Source: Siphlonurus alternatus (taxonomy: Eukaryota; Arthropoda; Insecta; Ephemeroptera; Siphlonuridae). From it: a stretch of 64,000 nucleotides of DNA. Below the pieces are notes generated by a model. It saw only the letters and a list, made by a program, of their open reading frames with translations, made no database searches and was not told the origin of the DNA. Of the stretch, positions 49,101 through 61,135 are shown in pieces. The position numbers and the translations under genes are program-made. Every line of letters starts with the position of its first letter. The stretch's first letter is position 1. The DNA lies in assembly GCA_949825025.1 (NCBI GenBank), contig OX463780.1, forward strand, positions 48,877,280-48,941,279, in the 5' to 3' direction.

Positions 49101-52100
49101 GATGCACGGATGCGGATGCAAGCCCATTTTTGCGCATCCGTGTGCATCCGATCTTTGGTTTTTATAATACACTTTGTTTCTTGCAATTTTAAACGACAAG
49201 TGGCAAATAAATGTTAAAAAAATGCCTCGTGTTAAAGATTTATTTAGAGGCCATTAGCAAAAAACCTGATAAAGAAAGAGAAAAAAAAGTGTTAAATGGA
49301 TGCAAATTTATTTTTCGTGCATCCGTGGATGCGCATCCGGATGCAAATTTATTTTTCATGCATCTGGGATGCGCATCCGGATGCATTCATTTTTTCCCGT
49401 GCATCTGGGATGCGCATCCAGGTGCATCTTGCATCTGCATCCGCATCCAATCCCTGGAAAAATCAGTCGTATCTCAGGACTTAATTAATTTAAAATGAAA
49501 GCCCATGTAGCTAATTTCTGTAGCTTCAACATCTCTGAGACTAAATTAATATCTGCTCAAAGTAAAAATGTTGCTAGAATAATAATGTGTTGATTGCTAA
49601 AATCGTCAACAGGTACTTCTGGTCGTCAACTGACGCTGTTGGCCAACTACTTCAAGCTGCGCTCCATGACTGACTGGGTGCTCTACCAACACCACGTCAG
49701 TTTCCTTCCCTCCGAAGACCGTACTGGGATCAAGAAGGCCCTCGTCAAGGTCCACAAGGACCTGCTGGGAGGCTACATCTTCGACGGAGCGCTCCTGTTC
49801 ACCAGCCATCGTCTGCCAGAAGTGAGTCAGATTGTCGGGGGATTTAAAAAAAATTGTGCCATGATTGAACCTTCTTTTTGATTAAGCTAGCCATAAATTG
49901 TCATGCATTAATGGTAAAAACTTTTCACCAATTAGAACAATGGGAAATTTTAAAATGTGTCCACCCCTTCAATGTTATTAAGCTAGGCAAAAATTGTCAT
50001 GCATTAATGGTAAAAAATTTTCACCAATTAGAATAATGGGAAATTTTAAAATGTGTCCACCCCTTCAATGTTATTAAAAACTATTTTTGCTGTGTTTATA
50101 AAGTGACATTACTTTCACAATATGCCTAGATCTAATTGATGAAAACTTTTACTTTGCTTGTGACAAGGAAAGCACATAATCTATAACACTGTGAACTGTA
50201 ATGGGTCCCTTATTTTATTAAAGAGATGAGAGTTTACAAGATTATTGGTACCTGAATATATTTATTTTTACCTTCTCTCTGATACTCCCACCTATTGACG
50301 ATGTGTTGTTTTGTCGCAGCCGTTGATACTGAAGTCAACTCGCCAAGGTGACAACATGGAAATATCGATGAAGGTGGTACTGACACGTCAACTGAACCAA
50401 GGAGACTACGAGTACCTCCAGTTCTTCAACATCCTGATGAGAAAGTGCCTCGGAGCCCTCAAGTTACAGCTGGTCGGTCGCAACTACTTTGACCCCGTAG
50501 CCAAGGTGAATGTCGTCTGCATGAACTACCCTAGCCAATCACGAGCCAGGAAGTAAAATAATTGAAAAATCTAACTTGATAGCTCTTTTTCTAGCATTGT
50601 TGCTGTTTTTAATTTAATTTAAATCCAGATAAAGGATTAACAAAAGGACACATTTTATAATGTTATTTACAGATGTCTTGGTAAACTACACTGGCCGTCA
50701 TATTCTGGTTTTCGTCATGTTTCTGAAGTACTTAAGCTCGTGTTCAGCCAGTTTTTTTGTTTCAAATTGTAATCTCCTAAAGACCAAGGACGTTACAAAT
50801 TACAAACAAATCAAAAAACAAGTTGAATATGATCTGCATTGTAGCTCAACAAAAAAAAAAAAAAAAAAAAAAAATAGTAAATGTTACCAGAAAAAAAATA
50901 TATATATACATATGCACAACAGAATTATGTACAGTAAATATTTTGGCCTATATATCAGTAAGGAGTTAGGTTATTTATGTGGCTATTTGTGTTTGTTATC
51001 AATTTCTTTGTGTTCAAATTTTAAAGTACTACAAGCTAAACTTAAGCTTTTTGCTTATTCATTGTAAGTTATTACTCCTATTGCTACAGCATATCTTATT
51101 TTGGTGAAACAAACTCTTGTAGCTGCTCTCTGACTGGTGGCTGTTTTCAGATTGCCATTGACCAGTTCAAACTGGAGCTGTGGCCAGGCTACGTTACCTC
51201 GATCCGCCAGCACGAGGAGGAGATTCTGCTGTGCTCCGAGATAACCCACAAGGTGATGAGACGCGAGACGGTGCACGACCTGCTCAGCAAGGTGCAGCAA
51301 CAGGAGGGCCACGGCTGGCAGATGGCCTTCAAGAACACGGTGCTCGGTCTCGTGGTGCTCACCGACTACAACAACCGAACCTACCGCATAGATGACGTCA
51401 ACTTTGACCTCAACGCCCTCGCAACGTTCTCCATGAAAGACAAGGTCATCTCGTATGCAGATTACTACTATGAGGTGAGTGGGGACGTTTTTACGAGTTT
51501 GAGAATTTTTCTCAGTACTTACTGTGAAATGTTATCTTCATTCATATTTCTTAAATTTGGTTCTTAATATAATATTCCAGTTACAATGAGATAAACATTT
51601 CTTCTCTTCTTGTTTTGATCTTTTGAGGCTTGAGGGTGGCTTAGTAATGGTGAATTACTTTGCAAAATTTAGCAAACATTTCTTACATAATTTATTTAAA
51701 TAAAAAAATTAAAATCTGTTTTGTCTTTTTTTTTTTTATAGGCATTTAGCAGTTAGCACAAAATCAAATGGGGACAATCATTAAATCAGCATATATTAAT
51801 GTACTGACAAAAGTAATGATGGGACTGTTTTTTTACTTGTTTATTGCTTATAAAGTCAGTTTGTTATTTATTTTTAGATGCAGCAAATATTTTATACTAA
51901 CCATCAGGGAAAAAATGGGCCACTGATTTAATCCTTTGCCATTTACTTTTAGAGATAGGGGGTTCCATTTTGTCATTGTTTGGCAAATGTTTAAGTTGTG
52001 ATGCAGTTTACATTAAATGAATGTGAATTGCTCTAATCTTGTCAGGAACTATGGTTTGCAAGTCTGTAATTTACAAATGTCTCTATCCTGGAATGTCTTA

Positions 52101-55100
52101 TCAGTTCACTGCCATCTTTGTCCACAGAGGTACAATCTGCGCATCTACAACCCCTACCAGCCTCTGCTGGTCTCCAAGAGCAAGTCTCGCCAGCTGAGGG
52201 CCGGAGCCACGGAGACCGTGTTCCTCGTGCCAGAGCTGTGCCGCATGACCGGACTAACCGACGACATGCGGACCAACTTTCAGCTGATGAAGGCCGTCGC
52301 AGAGTACACGAGAGTGGGGCCTGGAGCAAGAATCCAGAAGCTCATCGCCTTCAGTCACCGTCTCATGGGGCAGCCAGTGGTGAGAATTTTGTCTTGACAG
52401 AGTGATGGGACTAACTAGGTCAGAAAATTGCCATACAGCGTAGCCAGTCACATTCAAGCATTTAGGATCCTGGAATTTTCAAGCAAGCCCAACCTGCAAT
52501 ACTAGTTTTAAATTTTTGTTATGCAATGGGACGTAATAAATTTATACACAAAATTCACGTGGCTTATCCATGTCATGGGAGATTTGGATCTGACAAATCT
52601 GTCTTATGGCCAAAATGAAGACCACACTTTAAAAATTCACGGTTTCCTGGGACGGTAGCACCAATGCCATACATTTGTTGTTTATGCTAGACAGTGATGT
52701 TTATGCTGGACAGTAGTTATACCTTCCTGAGAATTCGTGAACCTCAGAAATTTTTATTATTCTCTGGATTTGTACTACTTTTCTTCATTTTAATTGTTAG
52801 TCATTTATAACGTTTAGGTCATCTTGTAATCTATGGAGTATCTTCACATAATTACACTACGAAGTTAATTTTTTCTTCACGGTTAATGAAAGTATTGATA
52901 CCCCCTCATAACCAATTGCTTCACATTGATCTGCAGGTTCGTGACGACTTGACGCAGTGGAACATGAACATCTCGCCCCAGCTGGTGGAGTTCCCGGGCC
53001 GAGTGCTCAACCCCGAGATCATCGTGCAGGGTCAGGCGGGTAGGGAGATCAAGTACCCGGTGCCCCGAAACTCGGACTGGACCTCCAGCCTCAGATGTAA
53101 GTTAGTGGTGGAAATTTGAACTACCTCCTGTGAGAATTGTACTTTGTAAAAAAAAATGACTTTATTTGTCTTTATTTTTATCTCCCAGGTTAAATCAAGT
53201 ACTAAACAAGGAGCTAAAAAAATGTGGACTAAATTGATGCTAATCAATGTTAAACTGATACGTTATCGCTGATTTAGCACACATTTTGTAGCCCCTTGTT
53301 TAGGACTTGATTTAACCCTAGATAAAAGTCTGGGCTAAAGTGCTTTGTGAATGCCCCCTAATGTAAATAACAATATGACAGCAGCTTCAGTTGAACTTTC
53401 CAATGTTGTGTGTGCATGTTGATAGTTGACGATTTAATTTGTTGACAGCCAACCAGCTGTTGAACATTGCCAAGGTGAAGAAGTGGGTAGTGATGTGTCC
53501 TGGCACCTGCAGTCGTGACGCCGAGAGGTTCATCAACATGGTGATCAAGGCGGCGGGGGGCATGTACATGGACATGGAGGAACCCTACGTGGAAATCATC
53601 CCGGACGACCGCCAGGGGACGTACGTCAACGCCCTCGAGGCGGTGCTCAGTACCCTCAACCCCAGCATGGTGGTGTGCATCGTCTCTAACAACAGGACTG
53701 ACCGGTACGCCGCCATTAAGAAGAAGTGCCTCGTCGACAGATCAGGTCAGTCGTCAACAAGTCTTTTTTAGTGTAGAAGTTCGTGTACATTTGCTGGAGT
53801 TTGAAGATTTTAGTACAAAATTTGTTATCAAAATGGAGGCTTCAAGTGCTCTTCGGCGAGAAAAACTTCTCCACCAAGCCACCATCTTAGATTTTTATTT
53901 ATTTATTGATTTATTTATCACATTAACTATTAAATCTATTTTAGAACTACATATTCTTAAACAAAGAATTTATTTTCTTCTAAACCTTGCCTTAATTTTT
54001 TTTTTTTTTTTCTTCTCTTACATAGATTGAGAAAGGTTGTTGGCAAAACAGCATTATCAGCTAAAGTCTCTACAATTCTAAAAATTTAAATCAGGTCTGA
54101 GCATTTTGTAAAATTAATGTAGTATCTCCTTTCTATATTTTATGTTATTATGTTTCCCTGATCAGAGGCAGAAGGACATGAACTCCGTTGTAGCTCCAGT
54201 ACTCTGTCTTACATCTTACTTATTGTATTAGTTTTTCAATGGGTTGTCGTTGAGATTATGTACTAATAAATCAAAAGTCATTCTTTCTAGAGGTTGCATG
54301 TGAACATGTTGGTTTAGGTCCTGCCCTTATAGTGAAGGTGATTTCTCATTTATCTTTACTATGTTTGCAGAATTCTTTTTATCCTATTGTTTTGTAAATC
54401 TCTCAACGTTCTCTTGATTTTGTTCCAGTTCCCAGTCAGGTGATTACGGCTCGCAGTCTGACCAACAAAGGTGCCATGTCCATCGCGACGAAAGTTGCAA
54501 TCCAGATCAACTGCAAGCTGGGAGGGTCACCGTGGACCGTGGTGAACCCTTGCCAGAGCGACATGGTGGTGGGCTTCGACGTGTCTCACGACACCATGAA
54601 CAAACGCACCTCGTACGGAGCCATGGTGGCATCCCTCAACAGCACCATGTCCCGCTACTTCTCCGCAGTCTCTTCACATCAGTCTGGAGAAGAACTCAGC
54701 AACGAACTGTCCATCAACCTCCTGAAGGCTCTGCAGAAGTTCAGGGACGCCAACAATGGGATGTTACCGGCTAGAATCTTCATATACAGAGATGGAGTGG
54801 GTGACGGACAGATCGACTATGTCTACAAACATGAAGTCATGGTCATCAAAGTGAGTTTGGTGAAGAAAGATTAGGGCGGGATGAAAAAACAGTAATAAAC
54901 ACATTAATTAATTAAAAAGAGGAACACATACGATAAAAAAATACTTGTTAGGAAAGGAGATGTAAGCTTTTAGCCGTCATTGACCCAGTAAAAAGAGAAA
55001 AACTTGCTTTATTTTTTTTAAAAAGCATTAATCAAAAAACAAGAATACGGTAAAACAGTAAAAAAATTCATGAAGGGAAAACAGGCAAAACTATAAATAC

Positions 55101-57430
55101 ACAAGCTTCCAAAAAAATGTTCATCGTTAATATGTTGCAGTACGTAGTAAGTAAGTACATCTTGGGACAGCTCAAAACTAACCCCTGATTTGTTTGTGGG
55201 TATTTTCACACAGCATATTATGGAAGTTTGGTAAACTAAAGTGGTTTTTAGATGTCCGAGTGCTTTTCTTACCTCCCTCAAAATTGAAAAACTCTTTGTC
55301 TTTAGAAACTGCAGCTCAATTAAATTAAGCAGTAGTAAAGTTTGTGCTGCCCCTCTGTTATTGTCATTTTTTGGTAATTAATGCTCCCTCACAGATTTCC
55401 AATCTAATTGATCAATCACTGTAATAATTAAAAAAAAAAAGGATAGGAACACGTCTATGATAGCAAAAAAGTGTTGTTGACCGAGCAAAAAGAAATTTTT
55501 GAAACAATCAATGCTCCGTTTCCAACAATCTTTTGCTGTTGTATCTTTTCACATCTTGTTTTTTCAAACAAAATAATGTCTTACTTTGACTCTTTTTCAC
55601 AAATTGATAATTTAGTCAAGTTTTAGTCGAGGCTGACGCAGATGCTCTCTTGTCTCAGGAAAAGCTGGCCCAGATCTACAAGGACGCGAACAGGTATCGG
55701 CTCACCTTCATCATCGTGTGCAAGCGCATCAACACGAGGATATTCACCGCAAACAACGAAAACCCTGAGCCGGGCACCGTGGTGGACAACTGCATCACTC
55801 TGCCCGAGAGGTGAGGGTCCCAATATTACCATTGTTTGTGTCCATGGGGATTTTTAAGGACATGGCTAAACTAGGTGCTCTTCTTATCTCTCTCAAAAGT
55901 CCAAGATAAATAATATAATATGCCAATTTATAAAATATTCAAATTAAGGAAAATAAACCATTTAGGTTGTGATAATCTTAATAAAAGAAAAGGATAGGAA
56001 TAACCAGCAAGGCCTTACCGATCAAAAAAGTCACAGCAGGTAAAAATTCTTGTGGTCACAGAGGTTCACTCGAAAGTTTTTACATTTTTGAAACGTTTCG
56101 CATCGTGGAGATGCTTCTTCAGTCACAAGAAGAAGTAGAATGATTTGACTGTTGGCTTGCTGGCTGGTATGTGAGGGGAGGAAGGGGAGACAGGAGAGGG
56201 GAGGTGTTTTTATAAAATATACAGTAATTAGTATTATCGAAAAGTTAAACTTTCTTGTTTTAAAAATATATATATGTTATTCTATACTTTTTAAGTAAAA
56301 TGGCAAATATTATGATTTAGTTGAAAACTGTTTTATTCTAGAAATTAAATCTTTGAGTCAAAGTCCTCTCTTTTTCCATTTAAAAAAGAAGGATGGATGA
56401 ATTTTCCTTGAAACATAATTTTCTTGTTTTGTTATTGTCTAATCTTTGATTGCCAATGTTTCAGGTTTGACTTCTTCCTGGTGAGCCAGAGTGTGCGGCA
56501 AGGCACCGTCTCCCCCACCTCGTACAACGTGATCCACGACAACAGCGGCCTCACCCCGGACATGATCCAGCGCTTCACCTACAAGATGACCCACCTCTAT
56601 TACAACTGGAGTGTGAGTAACCCCTCAGTCCCGGAGATTTCAACCTGGTTGCGTAGACAGCCCGTATTGATTGTCTCTGTTGTACAGATTTGTAAAGACA
56701 AATTTGAATGCACCTTGAAAGTGCACCAAGTCTTCTTTATATACCTTTGTGATCTAGGTGAATATTGCGAGCTGTTTCAATACTTTGCTACTGCAAGTAT
56801 TTTCAAGAAAATTCTAATGGAGGCTTCAAGTCAGCTGATTTTTCGGTGATCCCACCCGCTATACCAAACCTATGTAAAAAAAACGTGAATTCGTTTTTTC
56901 ACTAAGAATAAGATTTTTCAGGGAAAATTCCTTTACGGAACTTTGGTCCAAACTAAAAAATACAGTAGATAATTCAAGATTTAGATTTTTTACTTGATTT
57001 ATATCCGAGAAAAGTTAAAAAAACACTTTGCTTCATTTTCAAGTGCAAGATGAACCTTAGCGACAAACAGTTGCGCATCGAAAGCGCATCACTTGAAGCC
57101 TCTATTGCCCGCTAAAACTTCTTTTAATGCAAGTTTTGAATAAAATTTATATTGTAATGGAATTCTCAAAACATTACTACCACATTAAAGTTTCAATTTC
57201 TTAATTTTTATAAATTTGTTATCCAACATAGTAACTATAAGCGAAACTTAAATGTTGTCTGTTATATCATATTCTTCTCTGCTATGTAGTTGAAACTGAT
57301 CTGAATGTTGCAGGGAACGGTGAGAGTGCCTGCCCCCGTGCAGTACGCCCACAAGCTGGCCATGTTGGTCGGACAGTCGCTGCACCGTCTGCCCAGCAAC
57401 GAACTGGACACCACCCTCTACTTCCTGTGA
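46131..57430 (+). CDS. piwi: Piwi-clade Argonaute protein (894 aa, 12 coding exons)
   Basis: Coding exons 46131-46283, 48187-48451, 49613-49821, 50320-50505, 51151-51474, 52128-52379, 52937-53096, 53449-53745, 54429-54850, 55659-55810, 56465-56612 and 57314-57430 join in frame to 894 aa, normal for Piwi proteins. The ATG at 46131 follows an in-frame TAA at 46104. The N-terminus is Ser/Gly/Arg-rich with an RARGR motif (R19-R23), a candidate Tudor-binding dimethylarginine site. The N domain is in exons 3-4 and PAZ at about 300-430 ([15 protein letters not shown]). MID follows, then PIWI with slicer residues D666 (GFDVSHD), D737 (YRDGVGDG) and H869 (QYAHK); E703 or E704 may be the glutamate finger. 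The C-terminus TLYFL is typical. Family role: piRNA-guided transposon silencing. It resembles Piwi/Aub more than Ago3, but the clade was not tested. Noncoding first exon(s) upstream of 46062 were not located. Confidence 0.97.
46288..46774. repeat. 41-bp minisatellite, about 12 copies, at the start of the first annotated piwi intron
   Basis: The unit begins GTAGTTGTTTTGTTGTATCA and ends TTTAGGTGT; copies are almost identical, with some G-to-T changes. The array begins four bases after the splice donor at 46284. Each unit junction reads TTTAG followed by GTGTGTAG, a donor-like motif. Confidence 0.95.
46810..47204. mobile_element. 395-bp foldback MITE with TTAA target duplication, first annotated piwi intron
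   Basis: GGTAGAGATAACGTCGA pairs with its complement at the right end (TCGGCGTTATCTCTACC, one change). TTAA flanks both sides (46806-46809 and 47205-47208). The two arms form a long hairpin. Confidence 0.85.
48050..48103 (+). pseudogene. Duplicated start of piwi coding exon 2, with its own splice acceptor
   Basis: Repeats 48187-48243 almost exactly, apart from one missing Arg codon and a few substitutions, and is preceded by its own TTCTCAG acceptor. Use of this upstream acceptor keeps phase 0, but the frame then meets TAG at 48137-48139, so it would truncate Piwi after exon 1 plus about 30 residues. Confidence 0.85.
48662..48906. repeat. 245-bp inverted-repeat MITE in piwi intron 2
   Basis: Arms of about 70 bp starting AATATATCGTCGTTGTAGCG and ending with its complement enclose a 100-base loop. 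No clear target duplication. Confidence 0.8.
48941..49456. mobile_element. hAT-type MITE with internal GGATGC arrays in piwi intron 2
   Basis: The ends CAGGGACCGGATGC and GCATCCAATCCCTG are inverted repeats, and an exact 8-bp target duplication GAAAAATC flanks them (48933-48940 and 49457-49464). Two blocks (about 48950-49160 and 49297-49450) hold tandem repeats of roughly 55 bp around the near-palindrome ATGCGCATCCGGATGCA. No transposase. Confidence 0.92.
49881..50072. repeat. Two-copy 96-bp tandem duplication in piwi intron 3
   Basis: Units 49881-49976 and 49977-50072 differ at only a few bases; each starts ATTAAGCTAG and ends CACCCCTTCAATGTT. Confidence 0.9.
53185..53358. repeat. Degenerate MITE in piwi intron 7
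   Basis: The right end GTGCTTTGTGAATGCCCCC matches the family at 5801. The arms with GTTAAATCAAGTACTAAACA and its complement still pair, but the left terminus is lost. Confidence 0.65.
56090..56122 (-). other. Hammerhead-like motif in piwi intron 10, possible Penelope-like remnant
   Basis: On the - strand CTGAAGA is followed by a perfect 5-bp stem (GCATC/GATGC with a 5-base loop) and GAAAC. This resembles the conserved core of hammerhead ribozymes (CUGANGA, stem II, GAAA) found in Penelope-like retroelements. One extra A between core and stem departs from the canonical form, and no reverse transcriptase is present. Confidence 0.35.
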
Positions 57431-58451
57431 GCCTTCGTCGTTGTTAAACCTGCGCTGGTTCCTCGTTAAACTGTGTGACAATGTTATCATAGAAAAAGTG
57501 CCATTCCGAATGTGTTTTTATCTCTTTTAAATTACTGTGTTTTTAACCGTTCTGAAAATTTATTAAGGTTACGTTTTTAAAAATCATGATTATCTCATTT
57601 TAATTGCAATTTTTTACGCGTGGCAGAATATATTTACAGGAACATTAGAACTTAAGTTGAAATTTTAAAAAAATAAGAAAAGTTATCGTAATCTACTCTT
57701 TTATAAGCAATGCATGTATACAAAAAAAAATATTATTGTGACCTTGTTTTTAAAAACAATTTTTACTATTTTAAATTTTTAATGTATGTGATTCAACTTT
57801 GATTAAGTGTTGTTGCTTCAGTGAAACAGTGTTTTAACTAAATTTGCAGTAGAAGAGTCTGATATGCTGAAGTGAACTTTTTGTTTTTAAATTGCTGCTG
57901 TTAATAGTTATGAGAAATCAGTATCAGAAATTTGGAAACTTTTTATTAATTTACCTTTTGCAAATTAGATGCTACTTTGTTCCCCGCTCTGCCTTATGTT
58001 TATAATAAGGACTAGAAGATAAAAATCTGCCACTGCAGTCTTTGTGTATTCTAACTGTCGCATTGACATTGTATATCGTTAATTTTAATGACGCCTGTGA
58101 TAGGCAATTCTACATTTTGTAAATGTAATACTTATAAAAATATGTCGTACGTTAAAAGAAATTGAGAGCCTCGGAAGGTTCATAAACCTTTGCCAGGTAA
58201 AGGTCAGTTTCTTACCTCAGTTCACTGCCTTAGTGAATATGTTTTTTAAACTTGACCACCAGGCCCTGAAACTTACCTGCAAGAAACTCAGGTAATTGGT
58301 AGCAACCAGCAGGGTGACAAATGAACTTAAATTGTTGACTAAAATTGAATGTGTAAAACGATGACAGCACTTGATTGTATGACGAGATCCCAGAATTTAA
58401 ATTTAACTATATAAAGGAATTGTGAAATGATTTACTGAATTACCCTGTGAT

Positions 58452-58457
58452 AATAAA
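58452..58457 (+). terminator. Candidate polyadenylation signal of piwi
   Basis: AATAAA followed by a GT/T-rich stretch, about 1.0 kb after the stop. A second AATAAA at 58885-58890 is also followed by T-rich sequence, so the 3' UTR could end near 58.5 or 58.9 kb. Confidence 0.4.
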
Positions 58458-59644
58458 ATTTGTGTTGCTGTTTTTTTTTTTTTTTTTTACTTGTAAAATT
58501 TACAGTTCTCTATTATTAAAAAAAAGGAACTGATTTTAAGGTGCAAGCATCATACATTATAACATTTTACACTAAACTAATTTGTTCTTATCACCTTTTT
58601 TAAAGATAAATCGTTATAAAGCTCAAAGCTTTCATGTACGGGTTGCTGCCTCAGATTGAAAAATGCGTCTTATTTTTAGATTGTAAGCTCATGATACGTT
58701 TAATATTAGCCACTGGCATTTTTAGTTAGTAATGATTATAACAGATCTTAAGTTACCTGTAGACCAGATGGCTCAACTGACACCACTGCATGAATTAAAA
58801 ATGGCGCCATTGAGTCTATATGTGAACTAAGATTTGTTATACTGTACATAGTAACGTAGATTGCACAATTTTGCAATATGTTTCAATAAATGGATGATAC
58901 CGTGGTACATAATTCTGACTAACAGCATTTATTGTTTTGTTCAAACTGACTTGCAGCAAATGGTGTAAAGCTGCCGAAATGACTAACAGCTCTTACGGTG
59001 TGGAAAAGAGATCTTAAATCTGGCATCACAGTTTACAGTACATTATTTACTTAACTGTAATTTTGTTGGTTTGTTGAGTTAATTCATAGTAAAAGTTGTT
59101 GGTTACTTTGGCAAAGTAGTTTGAGCAAATTGCAGTGAAACTGTTTGTCCTAATTACCACCGTTGAATTGTGTATATTATCATGTCAACTGTAACTACCA
59201 ACATCATTTAGAATAATCCAAAGTAGCCCACAGATGAAGAGTATATTCATCAAGTTGTTAATCATGTAGGATCAAATCCGTTTTGAAAAATAAAATTTGT
59301 ATTTTTATACTCCTAGATTTGTACCTCACAAAAATAACATTATACTGTACATCATACGTGCCAATTATGACATGAGTTACAGCTTAAAGCAAAATCATAT
59401 TTCATCCTCATTATTTTACAGTCTAGTTAGTATTGCTTTTATTATTCGCGTAAAACTTTATATTGTGTTTTTTTGGAGTTGAGGAAAATTAATGCACACC
59501 AATAATGAAATTAAATACAACAGTATTGAAATTGTTACTAATAATATATTTACTACTTCTGCACTGAAATGCCCTTATTGAATTAATACTAATAGGTTTT
59601 TTGTTTTAAAATAATATTTTGTCCTTCGTCCACAATAATTAATT

Positions 59645-59762
59645 ATCTGCCTACCCTGCTTGTGTACAATTATGAGCTCTTTGCTTTACTGGTTGAAAGT
59701 TCGTAATTGCACTCACCTGATAAAGCAGACAGATCATTAGTTCACACGATCAGGTAGGCAGG
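59645..59762. repeat. Diverged foldback downstream of piwi
   Basis: Shares TATCTGCCT, a central block with GTAATTGCACTCACCTG, and a final GGTAGGCAG with the element at 11013. The arms are partly decayed. Confidence 0.5.
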
Positions 59763-60556
59763 TTTCTTTATTCTGGACGATTTGCAATCATCTTAAACTA
59801 AAAAGATTATAAGAAATAAAATTGATTAACTTATGAATTGTTAATTGAAATTGTACATTTAAATATGGAATGATGAACAAGAGAAAAGGGGAACATTCAA
59901 TTTGAAGGAGTACAACCTAAAAAAAATCAGGCGAGAATTTTGAGAATTGTTTGTTATTGTATATCATTGTCATTTTCATCATCATTCCTAACTGTGGTGG
60001 GTGTTAACAGTAGCAGTACACTGCAGTGTTTACAATTTCATAAAAATGTCACTGCAATGTACTTGCTACTCTAATTCCCATAATACCACAAATTGGTCAA
60101 TTCATTGAATTTTACATCGTTTTGTAAATATTTATCTCATAATTTTGCTGACAGTAGGTCACAATATTCATCATTCAATTATAGATTTGTATATTTGGCA
60201 CCATCCTTTGAATTGCATTTTATTATCATTCATTTTTATATCATCTCTTGGCACATGTGTATTATAAATTGAATATGTATTTCATGGCTTATAGAATTAA
60301 AAATATTTTTAAATAAATATATTTTTTTTTTATTTTTACTACCCCTATTCCAATATTATGATAAATACAAATAGAATGAATTCAATTTTAGGCATTAAAT
60401 ATGCATAATTATTTATAGAAATTTAGTAATATTGTGTATTTGAAAAATTTCTTGTAACCATGCAGTAAAATAATATGAATCTTGCTTATATAAGTTAAAA
60501 TCACACCTTATAACTGTTTAAATGTTTATAAATTTGCAAGCTATAAAATCAAATTA

Positions 60557-61135
60557 AGGGTAAGGTAGCACAGTCAATGTTAAAAAAACTCACATAAAAA
60601 TTATGAAACAATATCTTAAGGGTAAGGTAACGCCACCAATGTTAAAAAAAATCCCTCACAAAAATTCTGAAAAAAAATTAAAATGTTCTCCTCTACACGT
60701 CTACACCCCCTATCAGTAGCTAAAATATCAGGTATACAAATACGATCTAGTTTTTGAGTTTGGAATTTTTAAAGTTGACCAATTTAACATGGGAGTTTCA
60801 TTTCTCCATGTTAAAGTAGTGAACTTTAAAAATTTATAACTCAAAAACTAGATCGTATTTGTATACCTGATATTTTAGGTACTGATAGGGGGTATAGAGG
60901 AGAACATTTTAAATTTTTTTCATGTTCTCCTCTGCATCTCCTATCAGTATATAGGTAAAATATCAGACACCAGGTATACAAATTCGAGTTCGTTTTTGTG
61001 TTATGAATTTGCATACCTGATATTATAGCTATACTAGTGATAGGGGATGTAGAGGAAAACATTTTAAATTTTGTTCATAATTAAATTCATGTGTGGGATT
61101 TTTTTTTAACATTGGCCGTGTTACCTTATCCCGCT
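60557..61135. mobile_element. TTAA-type foldback with a duplicated left end
   Basis: TTAAGGGTAAGGTA occurs at about 60556 and again at 60616; the right end reads GTTACCTTATCCC near 61120. The interior contains three versions of a TATACCTGATATTTTA / TAAAATATCAGGTATA block, so hairpins are nested. The right flank is no longer TTAA. Confidence 0.7.

Larger units (their letters stand above)
57431..60556. other. piwi 3' UTR and AT-rich intergenic DNA
   Basis: The first 1.0-1.5 kb is probably piwi 3' UTR (signals at 58452 and 58885). Beyond that nothing is recognised except the foldback at 59645. Confidence 0.45.
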
